A stretch of DNA of 64,000 nucleotides from assembly GCA_965276765.1 (NCBI GenBank), contig OZ255627.1, forward strand, positions 4,340,001-4,404,000, given 5' to 3'. This DNA is from G965276765 sp965276765. GTDB taxonomy: Bacteria > Actinomycetota > Acidimicrobiia > Acidimicrobiales > Palsa-688. Below the pieces are notes generated by a model. It had not been told where the DNA came from. It searched no databases and worked only from the letters and a program-made list of their open reading frames with translations. Each line of letters starts with the position of its first letter. The stretch's first letter is position 1. Made by a program: the position numbers and the translations under genes. Shown piece by piece: positions 17,441 to 26,073 of this stretch.

Positions 17441-19054
17441 TCACGCCGGCAGCTCTTCGAGCTCGGGGAGTCGGTGCTTTTGAACCTTGCCGGTGGTGCT
17501 GATCGGGATGGCGGCGACGGCGTGCCAAACCACCGGGATCTTCTGTCTGGCCATCTTCTGCTCTTCGAGGTGGGCGATGAGCGGTGCCGGGCCGGTCCAC
17601 GTCGTGCCGGGAGCGGGGACGATCCAGGCCGCGACGACTTCGCCGAGACGGTCATCGGGCACGGCGGCCACGGCGACGGCGGTGATATCCGGGTGAGAGG
17701 CAATCGCCGACTCGATGTCCATCGTCGAGAACTTCTCTCCGCCGCGATTGACGATGTCCTTGCTGCGTCCGACCATCCGGACCCAGCCCCCGGAGTCGAC
17801 GACGCCCACATCGCCCGGATAGAACCAGCCGTCGTCATCGATCTGTGTGCGGCTCAGGACGGGGTCGGTGTACCCGGTCAGGAGCTGCGGACCCCGGATG
17901 CGCAGGTTGCCGATCTCGCCGTCGGGGAGGCGATGTCGGTGGTCGTCGACCGCCTCGATCTCCATCTGGCGAAGCAGCCGTCCATCCCATTCGGAACGTC
18001 GTTCGACGGAGGCGTCGGGGGCGGCCGAGGTGCAAACACCAGCGGTCTCCGTCATGCCGTAGACCCGCATCGAATGGACCCCCACACGATCCGCTCGCCT
18101 GATGAGGGACGGGGGGACGGTGGCTCCGGCGCAGATGTACTGCGACAGGCGATGGGTCCGAGCGGCGCCCGCCTCGTAGCGTTGCACGAGGTCGGCGAGG
18201 AAGACGGTAGCCCCCATCATGAGCGTTCCCCGCTCCCGCTCGATGATCTCGACGGCCTCGTCGGGCTTCCAGGTCCTGAGGATGACGGATCGGGCGCCGA
18301 GAAAGGCGGGGAAGACGAGGCCAGCGACGAAGCCTCCGAGATGCGAGAGCGGACTGCCGGCGACCAGGACGGCGGTCTCGTCCACCTCCAGGGCCTCGCG
18401 GTAGTTACGGAGGTGGGCCAGCAGGGCCCGACTCGTCAAGAGCACCCCCTTGGGAGCCGAGGTCGTGCCCGACGTGTACAGCTGGAGCGCCGGCCGATCG
18501 GCTGGAAGCGGCTCGGGCAACACCACTCCGGGTGATGAGCCGGGAGCCGGGACGTCGGACCACCCGGACCGCGCCCCACCCACGATGTATCGCACCGCTT
18601 GCGTTTGCCCGAGCTCATCGGACAGAGCGTCGAGCTCCTCGGCCGGGCGACGCTCGCCCAGCTCGCACGCGGCGGCGTAGACCTTCGGCCGGGCATCGGC
18701 GAGGATCTGGCGCAGCTCGTGATGGCGGTAAATTGGAACGACCGGCATGTCGATCGCTCCGATCCGGAATGCCGCGGCCTGAAGCACGAGCGCCTCGAGG
18801 CAATTGGGCAGCTGAACCATGACGCGGTCTCCCTGCGCCACGCCCTGACCGACCATGTCAGCGGCCACGGCCGTGACCCAAGCGTCGAACTCGCCGTACG
18901 TGACGCGACGACCCTCGAAGCTGAACAGCTCCCGGTCCGGCCACCGGGCGGCCCGAGCCGCAACCAGACCTCCGATTGGATCGTCGGTCCACAGGCCACT
19001 CGTCCGATAGGCCGCTTCCCTCGCCTGAAGCCGACCCTGCTCGTCGATGCTCAC
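17441..19054 (-). CDS. Class I adenylate-forming acyl-CoA ligase
   Basis: A 537-residue AMP-forming ligase activating a carboxylic acid to its CoA thioester. Motifs: P-loop-like LYTSGTTSAPKG, YGMTETAG, the GDVG ... GRSKDIVNRGGEKFS hinge, and the C-terminal lysine region ISTTGKVQKHRL. The chosen GTG (VSIDEQGRLQARE) has GAGGAGG just upstream. It is divergent from the SDR gene; between them lies a 20-bp site repeated upstream of the NTF2-like gene, so the TetR regulator nearby probably controls it. With the crotonases and SDR it forms a fatty, aromatic or steroid acid catabolic set; the acid itself is not known. Confidence 0.9.
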   Translation of the reverse strand: MSIDEQGRLQAREAAYRTSGLWTDDPIGGLVAARAARWPDRELFSFEGRRVTYGEFDAWVTAVAADMVGQGVAQGDRVMVQLPNCLEALVLQAAAFRIGAIDMPVVPIYRHHELRQILADARPKVYAAACELGERRPAEELDALSDELGQTQAVRYIVGGARSGWSDVPAPGSSPGVVLPEPLPADRPALQLYTSGTTSAPKGVLLTSRALLAHLRNYREALEVDETAVLVAGSPLSHLGGFVAGLVFPAFLGARSVILRTWKPDEAVEIIERERGTLMMGATVFLADLVQRYEAGAARTHRLSQYICAGATVPPSLIRRADRVGVHSMRVYGMTETAGVCTSAAPDASVERRSEWDGRLLRQMEIEAVDDHRHRLPDGEIGNLRIRGPQLLTGYTDPVLSRTQIDDDGWFYPGDVGVVDSGGWVRMVGRSKDIVNRGGEKFSTMDIESAIASHPDITAVAVAAVPDDRLGEVVAAWIVPAPGTTWTGPAPLIAHLEEQKMARQKIPVVWHAVAAIPISTTGKVQKHRLPELEELPA

Positions 19055-19090
19055 CGGCCCTCCTCGAGATCTCCCCTTGTCCCTCTCGGG

Positions 19091-19110
19091 AGTGTACAAA
19101 CTGTGCGCAT
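19091..19110. promoter_or_regulatory. Predicted TetR operator, copy 1
   Basis: agtgtacaaactgtgcgcat is an imperfect dyad in the divergent promoter between the acyl-CoA ligase and SDR genes. The reverse complement of the site at 20778-20797 matches it at 18 of 20 bases. Binding by the TetR protein encoded between them is inference. Confidence 0.6.
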
Positions 19111-19186
19111 TCGGTGTTTATAGTGACGACGTGCGTGTTCGTGGCGTCGACGTAAGTCGGGAGTGGCTTGCCAGGCCTCGGGCCGC

Positions 19187-20068
19187 ATGAGTGCAGGACC
19201 GCTTGCCGGTCGGCGCGTGATCGTCACGGGCTCGACGCGCGGCCTCGGTCTCGCCTTCGTCCGGGCTCTCGGGGCCGCCGGTGCAGCCGTGGTGGTCAAC
19301 GGCCGAGACAGTGAGCGGTGTGCGACGGTCGCCGCGCAACTCACCGGTAACGGGGTCGCAGCGATCGGCATTACCGGATCCGTAACGGAAGAGGAGATAG
19401 CCGACGCGCTGGTGAGTGGGTGTGTCGAGCACTTCGGTGGCGTGGACATGGTCATAAACAACGCCGGCATCACGCGCGACCGGACCTTGCTCAAGATGAC
19501 CACGGAGGAGTTCGACGAGGTGGTCGCCGTTCACCTCCGCGGCGCATGGCTGCTCGCCCGATCGGCGGCCAGGGCCATGACCGAGACCGGCGGCTCGATC
19601 CTCAACGTGATCTCCGGCAGCGCGCTCTTCGGCCTCGTCGGCCAGAGCAACTACGCCGCAGCCAAGGGCGGCATGCTGGCCATGACCCGAGCCCTGTCCC
19701 TCGAGCTTCACCGCTGGAACATTCGCGTGAACGCCATCTACCCCGTCGCCGCGACCGATATGACCAAGCCGGTGATCGACCGTCTCGGTCATGCGGCGAT
19801 GCCCTTCGGAGAACCAGATGAGGTGGCGCCCATCGTCTGCTTCCTCGCGTCCCCGGCGGCGGAAGCGCTTACCGGGCAGGTGCTCCACTTCGACGGTCGT
19901 CAGCTCGTCATCTGGAGTCATCCGGAGCCCAAGGCCAATCTCGAGCTGGCGCGGCCCTGGACGATCGAGGATATAGCGGCGTTCTTCGCCACGAGGTCGG
20001 CGGAGCCCCTCCACCCCGACCGCTGGGGGCACGGCTCTCGGCCGGGCTCGGACCCAGGAAGCGTCTGA
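19187..20068 (+). CDS. Short-chain dehydrogenase/reductase
   Basis: A 293-residue SDR from the ATG at MSAGPLAGRRVIVTG; a GTG eight codons earlier is an alternative. The nucleotide-binding TGSTRGLGLA, NNAG and catalytic Ser (ISGSALFG) with YAAAK are all present. A C-terminal extension of about 55 residues past the usual SDR end (WSHPEPKANLELARPWTIEDIAAFFATRS) recalls a SCP2/MaoC-type linker of multifunctional beta-oxidation SDRs, but no further domain follows. It likely oxidises or reduces a hydroxyacyl/keto intermediate in the same CoA-ester pathway as its neighbours. The tetR gene starts 6 bases after its stop, so the two share a transcript. Confidence 0.9.
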   Translation: MSAGPLAGRRVIVTGSTRGLGLAFVRALGAAGAAVVVNGRDSERCATVAAQLTGNGVAAIGITGSVTEEEIADALVSGCVEHFGGVDMVINNAGITRDRTLLKMTTEEFDEVVAVHLRGAWLLARSAARAMTETGGSILNVISGSALFGLVGQSNYAAAKGGMLAMTRALSLELHRWNIRVNAIYPVAATDMTKPVIDRLGHAAMPFGEPDEVAPIVCFLASPAAEALTGQVLHFDGRQLVIWSHPEPKANLELARPWTIEDIAAFFATRSAEPLHPDRWGHGSRPGSDPGSV

Positions 20069-20074
20069 CTCCTC

Positions 20075-20737
20075 GTGGCCCGTATCCCCAGGTCTGCCAC
20101 CCATGGTGCCGTGGGCAAGATGCCCTACGAGAAGCGCGCCTCCGCGCCGCGGCCGACCACGGCGACAGCGGCGTCAATCTTCACCGCCACCGAGGAATTG
20201 CTGGGCAGCCGGGGGCTTGCCGAGCTCACCGTCGAGCAGATCCTCCAGCGCGCCCGAGTCTCGCGCACCACCTTCTACCGAAACTTCGGGTCGAAGTACG
20301 CCGTGGTTTCGGGCATGCTCGAAGCTCTCCAAGCCGAACTGGTCGATGTCATGCAGCCGTGGTTCACGCGCGGCGACCGTGCCCCCCAAGACGCTCTCAG
20401 AGATGCCATCACCTCGGTCGCCGTGATCTGGATGCGCCATCGACCAATCCTGCGGGCGAGCGCAGAGAACTGGCACGCGGAGCCCGAGGTCGGTGAACCA
20501 TGGGCGGCGATGATGAATGGGTTCATCTCCGACATCGCCCGTCAGATCGACACCGAACGCCGCACCGGCGCCGCTCCTGACGGGGTCGACAGCACGGCGT
20601 TGGCCCGAACCCTGGTGTGGAGCAGCGAGAGGATGCTGTATCTGGCCGGCTTCGGGATATGTGGCAGCCGGCTCGAGCTCGACGCCGTCGACGCCCTCAT
20701 CGTGATGTGGGCCGCCACGGTGTATCGGGGCCTCTGA
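20075..20737 (+). CDS. TetR-family transcriptional regulator
   Basis: A 220-residue regulator from GTG (an ATG lies 15 codons in). The N-terminal HTH is clear: LTVEQILQRARVSRTTFYRNFGSKYAVVSGMLEAL; the C-terminal ligand domain (residues about 95-220) has the helical pattern of EthR-like TetR proteins, including ALARTLVWSSERMLYLAG. It sits between the SDR and the NTF2/crotonase operon. Its likely operator is the 20-bp sequence found both in the ligase/SDR promoter and upstream of the NTF2-like gene. By analogy with other CoA-ester catabolic clusters, an acyl-CoA or acid may be the inducer; this is inference. Confidence 0.88.
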   Translation: MARIPRSATHGAVGKMPYEKRASAPRPTTATAASIFTATEELLGSRGLAELTVEQILQRARVSRTTFYRNFGSKYAVVSGMLEALQAELVDVMQPWFTRGDRAPQDALRDAITSVAVIWMRHRPILRASAENWHAEPEVGEPWAAMMNGFISDIARQIDTERRTGAAPDGVDSTALARTLVWSSERMLYLAGFGICGSRLELDAVDALIVMWAATVYRGL

Positions 20738-20777
20738 GCCGAATCGATCTGAGCCGACTCGAGCGCCAAGACGTGGT

Positions 20778-20797
20778 ATGCGCACACTCTGTACACT
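20778..20797. promoter_or_regulatory. Predicted TetR operator, copy 2
   Basis: atgcgcacactctgtacact ends 6 bases before the ATG of the NTF2-like gene. Its reverse complement matches the site at 19091-19110 at 18 of 20 bases. Its position so near the start suggests it overlaps the promoter of a short-leader or leaderless transcript. Confidence 0.6.
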
Positions 20798-20803
20798 TCG
20801 GGC

Positions 20804-21289
20804 ATGATGACGCCAGAAGAGGCGGCCTTTCTCGGTGAGTTCTGTGACCGCTGGCTGGCCGCGTGGAACTCTCACGACACCGAGCGGGTCCTCGACCTCC
20901 TTGCGACCGATGTGACGTGGGAAGACGAGGTGTTCTGGCCCGAGGTCATCCACGGGCGAGAAGGGGTTCGTGCCTACATCGAGCAGATCTGGCGGGCCAT
21001 GCCCGATGTGGCCTTCGACGAGATCGAACGCTTCTTCTCGCCGGACGGGCGGCGTGGCATCGTGGCCTTCCGTCAATTCGGTGGCCCCCCGGCGCCGTTC
21101 GGGGACCACCCCGGATTCTCGACGCATGGATGCGACATCTTCCTGGCGTTCGACGATGGTCGGCTCTCGCACTACCTGGCCTCCTACGACATCACGGAGA
21201 TGATGCGACAGATGCAGCTCCTGCCCGAACGCAAGGGCAAGCTCGGCGGGGCGTACCTCCGCTCCCTCATCGGCCCAATCGCTCGATGA
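20804..21289 (+). CDS. NTF2-like (SnoaL) family protein
   Basis: A 161-residue protein with the cone-shaped NTF2/SnoaL fold pattern: FCDRWLAAWNSHDTERVLDLLATDVTWEDEVFWPEVIHGREGVRAYI, then an inner-sheet part ending in HYLASYDITEMMRQM. Such proteins act as small isomerases, hydratases or polyketide cyclases, or simply bind a ligand. It is first in an operon with two crotonases; its stop overlaps the next start (ATGA). The catalytic residues cannot be assigned from sequence alone. Confidence 0.82.
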   Translation: MMTPEEAAFLGEFCDRWLAAWNSHDTERVLDLLATDVTWEDEVFWPEVIHGREGVRAYIEQIWRAMPDVAFDEIERFFSPDGRRGIVAFRQFGGPPAPFGDHPGFSTHGCDIFLAFDDGRLSHYLASYDITEMMRQMQLLPERKGKLGGAYLRSLIGPIAR

Positions 21290-22074
21290 GCCGGCCAGGT
21301 GCCGTGCTCGCAGGCGTCGAGAGCGGTGTCGGGACGATCACCTTCAACCGCCCCGAGCGTCGCAACGCCCTCAGCCCCGCTGTTTTCGACGACCTCATCG
21401 GCACCCTCGATGACTGGGCCACCGAAGATGACGTGGCCGCCGTGGTGCTTACCGGGGGCGAGGAGTGCTTCTGCGCCGGCCTCGACCTGCATCTGCAGTC
21501 GACCTTCACCGACGAGTCCCGGCGCACGTACGGCGAGCTCTGCCTTCGTGTCTACGGAGGGCTCCTCAACTACCCGAAGCCCACCATCGCGGCCGTCGCG
21601 GGACCCACCCTCGGCGGCGGCCTCGACCTCGCCGTCTTTTGCGACATCCGCATCGGCTCCCGCAATGCCATATTCGGATTCCCCCAGGTCAAGTTCGGGC
21701 TGACGCCGTACTTCTCGCCACTGTGGAAGATCGTGGGCCTCAGCCAGGCCAAGCTCCTCACCCTCACCGGACATCGGATCGACGCGGACGAGGCGTTCCG
21801 AATCGGGTTGATCGACCGATTGGTCGATGACGGCGGGGTCGTCATGGCCGCAACCGCCATCGGCTCCGAGATCGCTGCTACGACCACCCGGTCGGCGATG
21901 TTCAACAAGGAGCTGATGCTGCGCTCTCCGGCCATGGACCCCAACGCCGCTCTCTCTTTCGAGACCAGCATGTACCGCGAGGTCATCTGGCATCCGGACG
22001 TGACCGCCCGTCTGGAAAACGCCTTCACCGCCTTGGCCTCGAACGAGCGGACAAATCAGGAGAACGATCGATGA
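21286..22074 (+). CDS. Enoyl-CoA hydratase/isomerase family protein (first of two)
   Basis: A 262-residue crotonase from the ATG that overlaps the previous stop. The CoA-binding segments are visible: ITFNRPERRNALSPAVF, VVLTGGEECFCAGLDL (first oxyanion-hole region), and VAGPTLGGGLDLAVFCDIRIGS (second). The position equivalent to Glu144 of rat crotonase is not obvious in FGFPQVKFGLTPYFS, so it may be an isomerase or another crotonase chemistry rather than a classical hydratase. It overlaps the next crotonase by 4 bases. Role: a step in degrading the acid activated by the ligase gene, inferred from context. Confidence 0.9.
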   Translation: MSRPGAVLAGVESGVGTITFNRPERRNALSPAVFDDLIGTLDDWATEDDVAAVVLTGGEECFCAGLDLHLQSTFTDESRRTYGELCLRVYGGLLNYPKPTIAAVAGPTLGGGLDLAVFCDIRIGSRNAIFGFPQVKFGLTPYFSPLWKIVGLSQAKLLTLTGHRIDADEAFRIGLIDRLVDDGGVVMAATAIGSEIAATTTRSAMFNKELMLRSPAMDPNAALSFETSMYREVIWHPDVTARLENAFTALASNERTNQENDR

Positions 22075-22865
22075 GGGACTTTCGCCACCTGCTCGCCTCG
22101 CTGGAAAGCGGCGTGGGAATCCTGCAGCTCAACCACCCCGAGAAGCGAAACGCGCTCGGTTGGGACCTCCACCACGACATCATCGAGGCGCTGGCGGAGT
22201 GGGCCTACGACGACGCAGTGGCGTGCGTGCTGTTTATCGGCACCGAGGAGTACTTCTGCGCCGGATGGGACCTCGACGTCCTCGACGGCATCGCCGGGCA
22301 GGAACAAACCGCCTTCACCGAGCTCGCCACCCGACTGATGACCGCCATCTACGACTACCGGAAACCAACGGTCGCCGCGGTCGCCGGCATGGCCCCCGGA
22401 TACGGGATGGACGTGGCCAACATGTGCGACGTCACGATCGCGTCCGAGAACGCCCGCTTCGGCTCCACCCAGGTGAAGTACGCCATGAACGGCTTCTACG
22501 GAGGAATGCAGCGCAAAGTGGGACAGATGCGCGCCCGCCGCATGCTGTTCACCGGCGACACGATCGACGCCAGCGAGGCGTGGCGCATTGGCATGGCGGA
22601 CGAGGTCGTACCCGTCGGCGAGCTACGACAGAGCGCGCTGGACGTCGCTCGGCACATCGCCGAGGCCGGTACCGAGGTGCTGACCGTCCTCAAGGAGGTC
22701 GCCCTCCGCGCCCAAAACATGGACCACATCAGCGGCATCGCCTACGAATTGCGCGTCACCCACGACCTCACCCAACGCGCCGAATTCAACGGCCGCCTCC
22801 CCGCCGGCCTCGAGAAGCTGAAGGCCGGCGCAAGCCCGGCCACCGAGCGATCCCTCAACGACTGA
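22071..22865 (+). CDS. Enoyl-CoA hydratase/isomerase family protein (second of two)
   Basis: A 264-residue crotonase starting in an ATGA overlap with the preceding one and similar to it (LNHPEKRNALGWDL, VLFIGTEEYFCAGWDLD, VAGMAPGYGMDVANMCDVTIAS). The usual GGG of the second oxyanion loop is replaced by GYGM, so the pair likely has diverged in substrate or reaction. The two may form a hetero-oligomer. The gene ends 11 bases into the end of the convergent MFS gene. Confidence 0.9.
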   Translation: MRDFRHLLASLESGVGILQLNHPEKRNALGWDLHHDIIEALAEWAYDDAVACVLFIGTEEYFCAGWDLDVLDGIAGQEQTAFTELATRLMTAIYDYRKPTVAAVAGMAPGYGMDVANMCDVTIASENARFGSTQVKYAMNGFYGGMQRKVGQMRARRMLFTGDTIDASEAWRIGMADEVVPVGELRQSALDVARHIAEAGTEVLTVLKEVALRAQNMDHISGIAYELRVTHDLTQRAEFNGRLPAGLEKLKAGASPATERSLND

Positions 22866-23934
22866 CGGCTCGCGCCAAGCGAAGCAGCGCACGGGTCGAG
22901 GCGGCCACAACCACAAGCGCGGACGCGATCGGTACGAGGCCGCCGAGCGCCCACGCCCCGTAAAGCCCGAGGCCGACGACCTCGGTACCCAACGCCGCCA
23001 CGGACGTGACCGTGGCCCGATGCGTGCCGACGATCCGATCCTGAAGCCGGACGTCGACGACGACAAGCATCAGCCGGTAGAGGCCGTAGAACCCGGCCAC
23101 GGCCACCAGCCCGAGCGGCTGGCGCACGATGCCCGCCACCCCCAACGCCACGCCCCCCACCACGAGCAGGCCGAGGAGGGCGCTCGGGGTAAGCCGGGCC
23201 GCCCTGGCCCCGAGCCCCGCCCCGGCCGCGCCCACCAGAGGAATACCGAGGACGGCGAGCGGGACGAGCCCGGTCGGGACCCGCCACGAGTGCGCCAGCA
23301 ACGGAAAGTACTCCTCGAGGGCGTCGAGGCCACCCAGCACGGCGACGGCCGCAGCGGCGACCCTGACGCCCGACCTCGTCGTGACCTGAGCCAGGCCCTC
23401 CCGCAGCGTCGCCACGTAGCCGGCGTCCGCATCGTCGGAGCTGCGGTGCCGTGGCGGCTCGGGGAGAAGACAAGCCACGCCGGCCGCACCCAGGCAACAG
23501 CCGACGCTCACCCATCCGACGAGCCGGTAGCCCCCGACGGCGAACAGGATCGCCCCCGACACCGCGGCCGGCAGCTGAGCGACCAGGCCCACCGAAGCGA
23601 CCCTGCCGGCCACGCGCCCGTACTGCTCTTCGGCGCCGACCGAGCGGAGTCCGTCGAAGAGCAGCGCCTGGAGCGCCCCCGACACCAACGCGGCCCCGAG
23701 ACCCCACAGCACGAAGCCGGCGGCGAAGCCCCAGAAGTGAGGGGCGACGACCCACAGGGCGTACCCGGCCGCCTGCAGCCCGCCGGCGCTGGCCAGGGCG
23801 CCCCGCCGGGAGAACCGATCCGCGAGGACCCCTGCGGGCACCTCGGCCACGAAGCCCACGGCCGACCAAATCGCGAGCAGCAGCGAGATCTGGGCCGTCG
23901 ACAAGCCGGCGTGGCTGAACAGCAACGCGTACAA
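22855..23934 (-). CDS. MFS transporter, 5' end disrupted or mis-sequenced
   Basis: Membrane transporter of the major facilitator superfamily, 359 residues as given from a TTG. Hydrophobic helices run throughout, with the loop 2-3 motif GVLADRFSRRGAL. The TTG cuts the first helix: the same frame continues upstream as LARLSTAWALLADAIPLYS with no ATG/GTG/TTG before a TGA. A single-base change near 24007-24017 would join an ATG at 24028 (reading MSLTTA) to this frame and give about 390 residues, a normal MFS length. So either a frameshift or a sequence error removed the start. Substrate unknown. Confidence 0.72.
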   Translation of the reverse strand: MYALLFSHAGLSTAQISLLLAIWSAVGFVAEVPAGVLADRFSRRGALASAGGLQAAGYALWVVAPHFWGFAAGFVLWGLGAALVSGALQALLFDGLRSVGAEEQYGRVAGRVASVGLVAQLPAAVSGAILFAVGGYRLVGWVSVGCCLGAAGVACLLPEPPRHRSSDDADAGYVATLREGLAQVTTRSGVRVAAAAVAVLGGLDALEEYFPLLAHSWRVPTGLVPLAVLGIPLVGAAGAGLGARAARLTPSALLGLLVVGGVALGVAGIVRQPLGLVAVAGFYGLYRLMLVVVDVRLQDRIVGTHRATVTSVAALGTEVVGLGLYGAWALGGLVPIASALVVVAASTRALLRLARAVSR

Positions 23935-24091
23935 CGAGTACAGCGGTATGGCATCGGCCAGCAGCGCCCAGGCGGTGCTCAGCCGGGCAAGCCGTCGTGC
24001 CTCAGGAGGAAGCGGTGGTCAACGACATCGCACGGCGCCGACGATACTCGGCCCCCTCGCCGATCGCCCCGCTTTCGACACGGTACCGAGT

Positions 24092-24227
24092 TCACGCGAC
24101 GAACTCGGTCAGTAAGATCCGCTGCCAGTGGTAGCGGATATCCGGTGCACCCTCTTCGTTGTCACCTTCGGTCATAGCCGCGGAGACGAAGCCGTGCCGC
24201 TCGTAGAAGCGCTTGGCGCGAGAATGC
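24092..24227 (-). pseudogene. GNAT acetyltransferase C-terminal remnant
   Basis: Read on the minus strand this piece gives HSRAKRFYERHGFVSAAM and ends LLTEFVA with a stop; the AxxFYERHGF pattern is the acetyl-CoA-site end of GNAT acetyltransferases. The upstream two-thirds of the gene are absent, cut off where an SDR fragment of opposite strand begins. Confidence 0.6.
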
Positions 24228-24228
24228 C

Positions 24229-24451
24229 GTTAGTCCCGGGGCCTATCGAGACACCCATCTGGGCCAAGTCCGGCGCCTCGCCGGAGACCGTCACGACGTT
24301 ACTCGAGTCGGTGGCGTCCCGGGTCCCGTTCAGACGACTCGGCACCGCCCGAGAGGTCGCCGAGACCGTCGCCTTCCTCGTCTCCGACGGCGCCGCCTAC
24401 ATCACCGGGCAAAACATCGTCGTTGGAGGCGGCAGCGGCGTTTCCACCTAA
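24229..24451 (+). pseudogene. SDR C-terminal remnant
   Basis: The plus-strand reading LVPGPIETPIWAKSG, then VPFRRLGTAREVAETVAFLVSDGAAYITGQNIVVGGGSG, is the last third of a short-chain dehydrogenase. The Rossmann fold and Ser/Tyr/Lys active site are missing. An open frame of 107 codons from 24128 joins it to antisense of the GNAT remnant, so a gene caller could report a false chimeric protein. Confidence 0.7.
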
Positions 24452-24577
24452 CGGACCGCAGAAAGTGCTGCGGACGGCACGCGTCCGTGTCCCTGCGAGC
24501 CGTTCACGGTCGCTGATCAACCTCCGGAGAGTGGCGGCCCTACCCGCCGAGCATGGCCGTCCGGTGGGCCGGCCCGC

Positions 24578-25636
24578 TCAGACCGGCACGGCCTCGACGA
24601 GCGAGTACATCGAGCGCGTCGAGACGATCACCTCGCGTCGCCACCCCGAGGAGTCGAGCAGAGCGTCGTACTCAGACAACCGGCGTTCCTGGCCGGGCAC
24701 CAGGGTGAGGATCGTCATGTCCATCATGGCGCCGAGGTCGAGCCCGTCGCCTCCGGCGACGGCTTCGCCAATCAGCGCCTCGACGATGAGCAGACGGCTG
24801 CCCGCCCGGGCCGAGCGCCGGCAGTTGGCGAGGATGCGCCGGCAGCGGTCGTCGTCCCAGTCGTGGAGGATGAGCTTGAGGATGTAGTAATCGGCGGGCG
24901 GCACCGCCTCAAAGAAGTCGCCGGCCACCGCGTCGAACCGCGAGGCCAGTCCGGCCTGCGCCGCCGCCTGGCGGGCCAGATCGGCGACCTCGGGCCGCTC
25001 TAGAATGCTTCCGCGGGCGTCGGGGGCGTTGCCCAGGAGCCGAAGCAGGAAGCTGCCGTTGCCGCCGCCGACGTCCAGGATCTCCTGGGCGGAGCCGAAG
25101 TCGACGATCCGCCGCGCCTCCTCGACGATCAAGTTCGTAAGGTCCCGCATGGCGGAGGCGAACACCCCTCTCTCCTCGGGATGTGAGGCGAGGAACGAGA
25201 AGTAGTCCTCCCCAAACAGGACCTGCGCCTGGGACTCGCCCCGCCGCACGGCCTCGGGTAGCGCGCCCCACAGGCGCCACACGCCGGGCGCGCCCTGCAG
25301 CCGGGCGAGGGCGCGCAGCGAGCCGGGCGCGCCGTCGGCGAGCAGACCCCCACGGGTGGTCAGGGCGAACCGGCCTGTCGCGTCCTCGGTGAGGAGGCCG
25401 AGCGAGGTGCAGGCGACGAGCAGCCGGCGCATCGTCCGCGCGTCGCTAGAAGCTGCCGCGGCAATGTCGTCCCCCGATCGGGAGCCGTCCGCCAGCGCGC
25501 CGAAGACGTCGAGCTCGGCGGCGGCCCGGACCGTCGAGGAGACCCACTGCCCGGCGATCATCTCGTAGACGAAGCGAGCGTCCTCGCTCTGCCGAGCCTC
25601 CTCGGCGTCGACGGGCGGCATCTTGCGCAGTGGCAT
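24578..25636 (-). CDS. SAM-dependent O-methyltransferase (acetylserotonin OMT-like)
   Basis: A 352-residue methyltransferase from the ATG at MPLRKMPPVDAEEARQ, which has AAGGAGT upstream. An N-terminal winged-helix dimerisation domain (TVRAAAELDVFGALADG ... LLVACTSLGLL) is followed by the Rossmann domain with SAM motif ILDVGGGNGSFLLRLL and the catalytic-base region YYILKLILHDWDDDRC (His-Asp). This is the plant-type/polyketide O-methyltransferase architecture. The substrate is probably a small phenol or polyketide; no biosynthetic partners lie beside it. Confidence 0.9.
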   Translation of the reverse strand: MPLRKMPPVDAEEARQSEDARFVYEMIAGQWVSSTVRAAAELDVFGALADGSRSGDDIAAAASSDARTMRRLLVACTSLGLLTEDATGRFALTTRGGLLADGAPGSLRALARLQGAPGVWRLWGALPEAVRRGESQAQVLFGEDYFSFLASHPEERGVFASAMRDLTNLIVEEARRIVDFGSAQEILDVGGGNGSFLLRLLGNAPDARGSILERPEVADLARQAAAQAGLASRFDAVAGDFFEAVPPADYYILKLILHDWDDDRCRRILANCRRSARAGSRLLIVEALIGEAVAGGDGLDLGAMMDMTILTLVPGQERRLSEYDALLDSSGWRREVIVSTRSMYSLVEAVPV

Positions 25637-25830
25637 CGGACTCCTTCGGTCGTTGACGGATGCGATCCCCGGCCCCAGGTCAAGCAGAACCACCGGGACG
25701 CCTTCTTCTTCCGGCGGTCATGGGACCAGTCTGCCAAAGGGTTTGACCTCAGCTTGGCCTGACGTGGAAGGTCAGCCCTGCCCTCTTCGCGCCGACGCAG
25801 CCGCCAGCCCGCCAGCCCGCCGTCCCATGC

Positions 25831-25849
25831 CTTTACTGGTACAGTAAAG
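25831..25849. promoter_or_regulatory. Palindromic operator of the toxin-antitoxin pair
   Basis: ctttactg-gta-cagtaaag is a perfect 8-bp inverted repeat with a 3-base centre, ending two bases before the GTG of the antitoxin gene. It probably overlaps the promoter of a leaderless message and is the self-repression site bound by the AbrB-like antitoxin. Confidence 0.65.
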
Positions 25850-25851
25850 GT

Positions 25852-26073
25852 GTGCCGAGGATCTCTACGAAAAACCAGGTCACCATCCCCATCGCCGTGT
25901 TGGAAGAGGCCGGTCTGCGCTCCGGCGAGACGGTCACCGTCGAGCCGGCAGGCGACGGCGAGCTGCGTGTCCGCCGAGCCGCGCTCAACTTCGACACCGC
26001 GTTCGGGGCGCTCACCGGCACCTACCCAGCCGACTACCTCGCCCAGCTCGACGCCGACGACGCCAACCGTTGA
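25852..26073 (+). CDS. AbrB/MazE-type antitoxin (VapB-like)
   Basis: A 73-residue protein starting at GTG directly after a palindrome. Residues 1-45 form the swapped-hairpin DNA-binding domain (RISTKNQVTIPIAVLEEAGLRSGETVTVEP); the C-terminal tail, with Asp and Asn near the end, would bind and block the toxin. The stop overlaps the TTG start of the PIN-domain toxin, so the pair is translationally coupled. Self-regulation through the palindrome is expected for this class. Confidence 0.85.
   Translation: MPRISTKNQVTIPIAVLEEAGLRSGETVTVEPAGDGELRVRRAALNFDTAFGALTGTYPADYLAQLDADDANR

Noticed and set aside
24128..24451. A complete 107-residue SDR-like gene
   Set aside because: Its first third is antisense to a GNAT remnant and it lacks the SDR cofactor and active-site motifs, so it is treated as a fragment.
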